Positions 60,083-64,000 of a stretch of DNA of 64,000 nt are shown here, piece after piece (the stretch's first letter is position 1; each line of letters opens with the position of its first letter). Source of the DNA: Geodermatophilus sp. TF02-6 (GTDB taxonomy: Bacteria > Actinomycetota > Actinomycetes > Mycobacteriales > Geodermatophilaceae). Position numbers and translations under genes: made by a program. Under the pieces are notes generated by a model, which worked only from the letters and a program-made list of their open reading frames with translations, ran no database searches and had not been told where the DNA came from. Where the stretch lies: contig NZ_QOHF01000003.1 of assembly GCF_003319115.1 (NCBI RefSeq), forward strand, positions 1 through 64,000, given 5' to 3'.

Positions 60083-61192
60083 ATGAGCATGACCACGCGC
60101 GCCGCGGTCTGCCGCGAGCCGGGTCGGCCGTGGGAGATCACCGAGCTGGAGCTCGACGAGCCGAAGGCCAACGAGGTCCGGATCACGTTCATGGCCGCCG
60201 GGCTGTGCCACTCCGACGACCACATCCAGAAGGGCGACGCGATGATGCGCTTCCCCGTGGTCGGCGGCCACGAGGGCGCCGGCGTCGTCGACGCCGTCGG
60301 CGAGGGCGTGACCCGGGTCCAGGTCGGCGACCACGTGGTGTGCTCCTTCATCCCGGCCTGCGGCAAGTGCCGCTACTGCTCCACGGCCCGGCAGAACCTC
60401 TGCGACGAGGGCAAGAACGCCGCGACCGGGCAGTTCCCCGACGGCACCTTCCGCTTCCACCAGGACGGCGAGGACTTCGGCGGGCTGTGCGTGCTCGGCA
60501 CGTTCTCCCAGTACGCGGTGGTCAGCGAGTACTCGGTCATCCGGATCCCCGAGGACATCCCCTGGGAGGTCGCCTGCCTGGTCGGCTGCGGCGTGCCCAC
60601 CGGCTGGGGCTCGGCGGTGCACGCCGCCGGGGTCCGCGCCGGCGAGACCGTGGTGGTCTACGGGGCCGGCGGGGTCGGCAGCAACGCCGTCCAGGGGGCC
60701 GCCCTGGCGGGGGCCGAGCGGGTGGTCGTCGTCGACCCGGTCGAGTACAAGCGCGAGATGGCCACCGTCTTCGGCGCCACGCACACCTTCGCTTCCGCCA
60801 AGGAGGCGCACGACTTCGTGGTCGAGGCCACCTGGGGCGAGCTGGCCGACCACGCCATCATCACCGTCGGCGTCCTGCACGACGAGGTCATCGCCGACGC
60901 CCTGCAGGTGGTGGGCAAGGCCGGCCAGGTCACCGTGACCGCGGTCGGCAACGGCTGGGTCAACGAGCACCCGGGGGTGTTCATCGGCTACCAGCGCCGC
61001 ATCCAGGGCGCGATCTTCGGCGCCTGCAACCCGCTGTTCGACGTCCCGCGCCTGCTCGGGCTCTACCGCTCCGGCAAGCTCAAGCTCGACGAGCTGGTCA
61101 CCCGCACCTACCGGCTGGACGAGGTCAACCAGGGCTACCGGGACATGTTGGACGGCAAGAACATCCGCGGCGTGATCATCCACGAGCACTGA
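60083..61192 (+). CDS. NDMA-dependent (mycofactocin-type) alcohol dehydrogenase 3
   Basis: A 369-residue nicotinoprotein paralogue. Zinc sites: GLCHSDDH, GGHEGAGVVDAVG, and CGKCRYCSTARQNLC. The middle segment DGTFRFHQDGEDFGGLCVLG and the cofactor fold VYGAGGVGSNAVQG follow. The alternative start two codons later (MTTRAAV) is possible; the AAGGAG at 60071 favours the ATG at 60083. The aldehyde dehydrogenase gene starts 12 bases after its stop, so alcohol is likely oxidised to aldehyde and then to acid by this operon. Confidence 0.9.
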   Translation: MSMTTRAAVCREPGRPWEITELELDEPKANEVRITFMAAGLCHSDDHIQKGDAMMRFPVVGGHEGAGVVDAVGEGVTRVQVGDHVVCSFIPACGKCRYCSTARQNLCDEGKNAATGQFPDGTFRFHQDGEDFGGLCVLGTFSQYAVVSEYSVIRIPEDIPWEVACLVGCGVPTGWGSAVHAAGVRAGETVVVYGAGGVGSNAVQGAALAGAERVVVVDPVEYKREMATVFGATHTFASAKEAHDFVVEATWGELADHAIITVGVLHDEVIADALQVVGKAGQVTVTAVGNGWVNEHPGVFIGYQRRIQGAIFGACNPLFDVPRLLGLYRSGKLKLDELVTRTYRLDEVNQGYRDMLDGKNIRGVIIHEH

Positions 61193-61204
61193 GGACCAAC
61201 CGAC

Positions 61205-62683
61205 ATGACGATCGCCCCCGCCGGTCCGCAGACCGGTTCCGCCCTGATCATCGACGACGCCCAGCTCATCGGCGGGGACTGGGTGCCCGCCGCGGGCGGC
61301 CAGACCATCGACGTCGTCAACCCGGCCACCGGCGAGGTGCTCGGCCGGGTGCCGCGCGGCACGGCGGCGGACGTCGACGTCGCCGTGCGCGCCGCCGAGG
61401 CAGCCTTCCCGGCCTGGCGGGACACCAACGCCACCGCCCGCGGCGCGCTGCTGTACCGCTGGGCCCAGCTGGTCGACGACAACGTCGCCGAGCTCGACGC
61501 GCTGGAGTCCCAGGAGGTCGGCCGCCCGCACTGGGGCCCCCCGCCGATGTCGCGGATCCTCACCTTCGTCGCCGGGCAGGCCGACAAGGTGCAGGGCACC
61601 ACCCTGCCCACCTACACCCCCGACGCCCTCGGGCTCACCCTGCGCGAGCCCTACGGCGTCGTCGGCGCGATCATCCCGTGGAACGCCCCGGCGCCGATGT
61701 TCGTGACCGACGTCGGCCCGGCGATCGCCGCCGGCAACACCATCGTGATCAAGCCGGCCGAGGACGCCCCGCTGACCGCCCTGGCCCTGGCCCGGCTGGC
61801 CCTGGAGGCCGGCATCCCGCCGGGCGTGGTCAACGTGGTGACCGGCTACGGGCACGAGGCCGGCGCGGCGGTCGCCGCCCACCCGCGGATCCGGCGGATG
61901 AGCTTCACCGGCTCGCCGCAGACCGGGTCGCTGGTCATGGCCGCCTGCGCCGAGAACCTCACCCCGCTGCACCTGGAGCTCGGCGGCAAGTCCCCGCAGG
62001 TCATCCTGGCCGACGCCGACCTCGACGCCGCCGTCCCGGCGATCGCCACGGGCATCACCCTCAACACCGGGCAGATCTGCGCGGCCGGCTCCCGGGTGGT
62101 CGTCGAGCGGTCGATCCACGCCGAGGTGGTGCAGCGGCTGGCCGAGCGCATGACCCAGGTGACCGTCGGCCCCTGGCACGAGCAGGTCAACATGGGCCCG
62201 CTGATCAACGCCAGGCAGCACGAGCGGGTGCTCGAGTACGTGCGGATCGGCCAGGAGGAGGGCGCCGACCTCGTCCTCGGCGGCGGGCGCCCGGCCGGCG
62301 ACCGGTACGAGCGCGGCTTCTTCGTCGAGCCGACCCTGTTCGACAACGTGGACCCGGCCATGCGGATCCACCGGGAGGAGATCTTCGGCCCGGTCCTCGG
62401 GGTCACCCCGGTCGACGACGCGGACGAGGCGCTCGCGGTCGCCAACGGCACCGACTACGGGCTGGTCGCCTCGGTGTGGACCCGCGACGTCGGCAAGGCC
62501 GTCCGGTTCTCCCGCGGCCTGCAGGCCGGCCAGGTCGCGGTCAACGCCGCCCTCGGCGCCGGCGTCATCGGCGGCCCGTTCGGCGGCTACAAGCGCAGCG
62601 GCTTCGGCCGCACCATGGGCGCCGACGCCGTCCTGGACTACACGCAGGTCAAGACCGTGTCCCTCCGCGGCACCGGGAACTGA
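61205..62683 (+). CDS. NAD(P)-dependent aldehyde dehydrogenase
   Basis: A 492-residue enzyme of the ALDH superfamily. The general base Glu is in LHLELGGKSPQVILAD near residue 260, the nucleophile Cys in NTGQICAAGSRVVV near 300, and PWNAPAPMFV and EEIFGPVLGVTP are standard. It would oxidise the aldehyde made by the dehydrogenase encoded upstream; benzaldehyde is a possible substrate given benzoylformate decarboxylase elsewhere in the window. An IS5-family element lies directly after its TGA stop. Confidence 0.9.
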   Translation: MTIAPAGPQTGSALIIDDAQLIGGDWVPAAGGQTIDVVNPATGEVLGRVPRGTAADVDVAVRAAEAAFPAWRDTNATARGALLYRWAQLVDDNVAELDALESQEVGRPHWGPPPMSRILTFVAGQADKVQGTTLPTYTPDALGLTLREPYGVVGAIIPWNAPAPMFVTDVGPAIAAGNTIVIKPAEDAPLTALALARLALEAGIPPGVVNVVTGYGHEAGAAVAAHPRIRRMSFTGSPQTGSLVMAACAENLTPLHLELGGKSPQVILADADLDAAVPAIATGITLNTGQICAAGSRVVVERSIHAEVVQRLAERMTQVTVGPWHEQVNMGPLINARQHERVLEYVRIGQEEGADLVLGGGRPAGDRYERGFFVEPTLFDNVDPAMRIHREEIFGPVLGVTPVDDADEALAVANGTDYGLVASVWTRDVGKAVRFSRGLQAGQVAVNAALGAGVIGGPFGGYKRSGFGRTMGADAVLDYTQVKTVSLRGTGN

Positions 62684-63604
62684 CAAGGTGTTGAGAAACG
62701 GGTCAGGCTGCCTTCGTTCGTTGCCACGGACGGCGGCCGGGAGCGCGAGCGAGGCGACGGGCCATCAACCCGATCATGGCCCACTTGATCATCGCCTCGG
62801 CGTGCTCGGGACGGCGCTCGTAGTCCCGGGCCAGCCGGCGGTGACCAGTAATCCAGGCATGGGTGCGCTCGACCACCCAACGGCGCGGCAGCGGCACGAA
62901 CCCGGTCTGCCCGACCAGCTTGGCCACCACCTGCACGACGATGCGCAGCGCGCGGGCGGCGAACTCCTGCACGCGGCGGCTGTAGGCGGCATCGGCCCAG
63001 GTCAGTGCCAGCGAGGGCATGACCGTCTTGGCCCGGTCCAACGCCTGGATGCCGCCGTCGCGGTCTTGCACGCTGGCCGCGGTCACCAGTACCACGATGA
63101 GCAGGCCCAGGGTGTCGACCACCAGGTGCCGCTTGCGACCGTTGATCTTCTTGCCGGCGTCGTAGCCCCGGGTGGCCTTGCCCACGGTCGCCGCGCCGGG
63201 CACCGACTGGGAGTCGATCGCGCCGGCCGAGGCCATCGGGTCGCGGCCGGCGGCATCCCGGGCCGCATCCCGCAGCGTGTCGTGGATGCGGTCGACGGTG
63301 CCATCGGCGGTCCAGGACTGGAAGTAGAAGTACACCGTCGCCCACGGCGGGAAGTCATGCGGCAGCTGCCGCCACGAACAGCTCGTGCGCACCACGTACA
63401 AGATTGCCTCGACGATGCGCCGCCGCGGGTACTTGGGCGGGCGCCCGCCGCGGGTACCGCGGCCACGGGTGCTGAGTACTGGCACCAGTGGCTCGATCAG
63501 CGCCCACTGAGCATCGGTCAGGTCCGAGGGGTAGGCCGGGGAAGAGCCCATGCCTCAGCCTCGCCGACCCGGCCGCCGGTGTCAGCAGCCTTACTCAACA
63601 CGTT
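62684..63604 (-). mobile_element. IS5-family insertion sequence with 4-bp target duplication
   Basis: The 921-bp element has ends CAAGGTGTTGAG and, inverted, AACGTGTTGAG. CTGA is found directly on both sides (62680-62683 and 63605-63608), consistent with a 4-bp target duplication. It encodes one transposase. Without it the aldehyde dehydrogenase stop would be 12 bases from the next dehydrogenase start. Confidence 0.8.
62703..63551 (-). CDS. IS5-family transposase
   Basis: A 282-residue DDE transposase in one frame. The N-terminal helix-turn-helix-like region contains LTDAQWALIEPLVP and YPRRRIVEAILYVVRTSCSW. The catalytic residues are Asp in AIDSQSVPGA near residue 112, Asp in LTWADAAYSRR near 185 and Glu in RRWVVERTHAWI near 227, the last within the Y-x2-R-x3-E-like context of the IS5 group. 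No frameshift is seen, so it looks active. Confidence 0.92.
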   Translation of the reverse strand: MGSSPAYPSDLTDAQWALIEPLVPVLSTRGRGTRGGRPPKYPRRRIVEAILYVVRTSCSWRQLPHDFPPWATVYFYFQSWTADGTVDRIHDTLRDAARDAAGRDPMASAGAIDSQSVPGAATVGKATRGYDAGKKINGRKRHLVVDTLGLLIVVLVTAASVQDRDGGIQALDRAKTVMPSLALTWADAAYSRRVQEFAARALRIVVQVVAKLVGQTGFVPLPRRWVVERTHAWITGHRRLARDYERRPEHAEAMIKWAMIGLMARRLARAPGRRPWQRTKAA

Positions 63605-63619
63605 CTGAGAGGACGTCGC

Positions 63620-64000
63620 ATGAGCATCACCACGCGCGCCGCCATCGCCCGCGGGCCGCACATCGGCTGGGAACTGGTCGACCTGCAGCTCGACGAGCCC
63701 GAGGAGCACGAGATCCGGGTCGAGTTCGCCGCCGCCGGGCTGTGCCACTCGGACAACCACATCACCCAGGGCGACGCCCCGGTCCGGTTCCCGATGGTCG
63801 GCGGCCACGAGGGCGCCGGCGTCGTGGAGTCGGTCGGCCCGAACGTCACCCGGGTCAAGCCCGGGGACCGGGTGATCTGCTCCTACATCCCGGCCTGCGG
63901 AGCCTGCCGGCCCTGCTCCACCGGGCACCAGAACATGTGCGTCAAGGGCCTCAACGCCGGCTCGGGCATGTTCCTCGACGGCACCTTCCGCTTCCACCTC
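63620..64000 (+). CDS. NDMA-dependent (mycofactocin-type) alcohol dehydrogenase 4 (partial)
   Basis: The first 127 residues of a fourth nicotinoprotein paralogue. Zinc sites GLCHSDNH, GGHEGAGVVESVG and the structural loop CGACRPCSTGHQNMC are visible, and the frame is open at the window edge. GAGAGGA 6 bases before the ATG is its ribosome site; this is the flank next to the IS5-family insertion. Transcription now either passes through the element, against the transposase gene, or starts inside it. Confidence 0.88.
   Translation, partial: MSITTRAAIARGPHIGWELVDLQLDEPEEHEIRVEFAAAGLCHSDNHITQGDAPVRFPMVGGHEGAGVVESVGPNVTRVKPGDRVICSYIPACGACRPCSTGHQNMCVKGLNAGSGMFLDGTFRFHL

Overview
The window is very GC-rich, with tightly overlapping genes, many GTG starts, strong GGAGG-type ribosome sites, a bc-aa3 type respiratory operon with a di-haem QcrC, and nicotinoprotein alcohol dehydrogenases. 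This fits a chromosomal segment of an aerobic actinobacterium. Gene style and several repeat motifs suggest the Geodermatophilaceae (Blastococcus, Modestobacter, Geodermatophilus); that family placement is an inference.

Layout. (1) 1-8230: the tail of an IS630-type transposase abuts a five-gene minus-strand operon (TPP enzyme, FAD/FeS oxidoreductase, SDR, small membrane protein, GH15 glucosidase) that looks like 2-hydroxyacid/pyruvate oxidation plus glucan trimming. (2) 8334-11678: a mandelate racemase-type enzyme, an aldose 1-epimerase, a MarR regulator with its own palindrome, and a small membrane protein. (3) 11685-20488: a ten-gene minus-strand respiratory operon (ctaC-ctaD-ctaE-membrane protein-ctaG-cytochrome c-qcrC-qcrA-qcrB-small protein) in which almost every gene overlaps the next by 4 bases. 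(4) 20588-28143: the divergent plus-strand cytochrome c maturation operon (thioredoxin, ccmA, B, C, a 32-aa CcmD-like peptide, ccmE, F, G, a ccmH-ccmI fusion, and a cupredoxin lipoprotein). This is a complete System I, which is unexpected because most Actinobacteria use System II. Genes in (4) load haem onto the cytochromes of (3). (5) 28199-32499: a stress/dormancy-like set (SRPBCC, CBS-BON, universal stress protein, alcohol dehydrogenase, Acg-type nitroreductase) with two DosR-box-like palindromes. (6) 32811-42641: a class III aminotransferase, an MFS carrier, a benzoylformate decarboxylase with its full catalytic set, and a three-subunit molybdenum hydroxylase of form II CoxL type. (7) 43055-64000: a catabolic region with four mycofactocin-type NDMA-dependent alcohol dehydrogenases, other dehydrogenases, an amidohydrolase, an IclR regulator, a dipeptide-type ABC transporter, SDRs, a two-subunit CoA-transferase and an aldehyde dehydrogenase. 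An IS5-family element has inserted exactly between the aldehyde dehydrogenase stop codon and the next alcohol dehydrogenase.

The accessory region holds the oddities: a decayed DUF559 gene bracketed by 50-bp inverted repeats, a frameshifted small gene, an 11-residue Met4-Lys4 leader ORF, a 26-residue ORF coupled between two hydroxylase subunits, several tandem repeats, and palindromes shared between the IclR locus and a distant divergent promoter. No rRNA, tRNA or CRISPR array was seen. All coordinates were read by eye; homology statements rest on motifs and family knowledge, not on searches.
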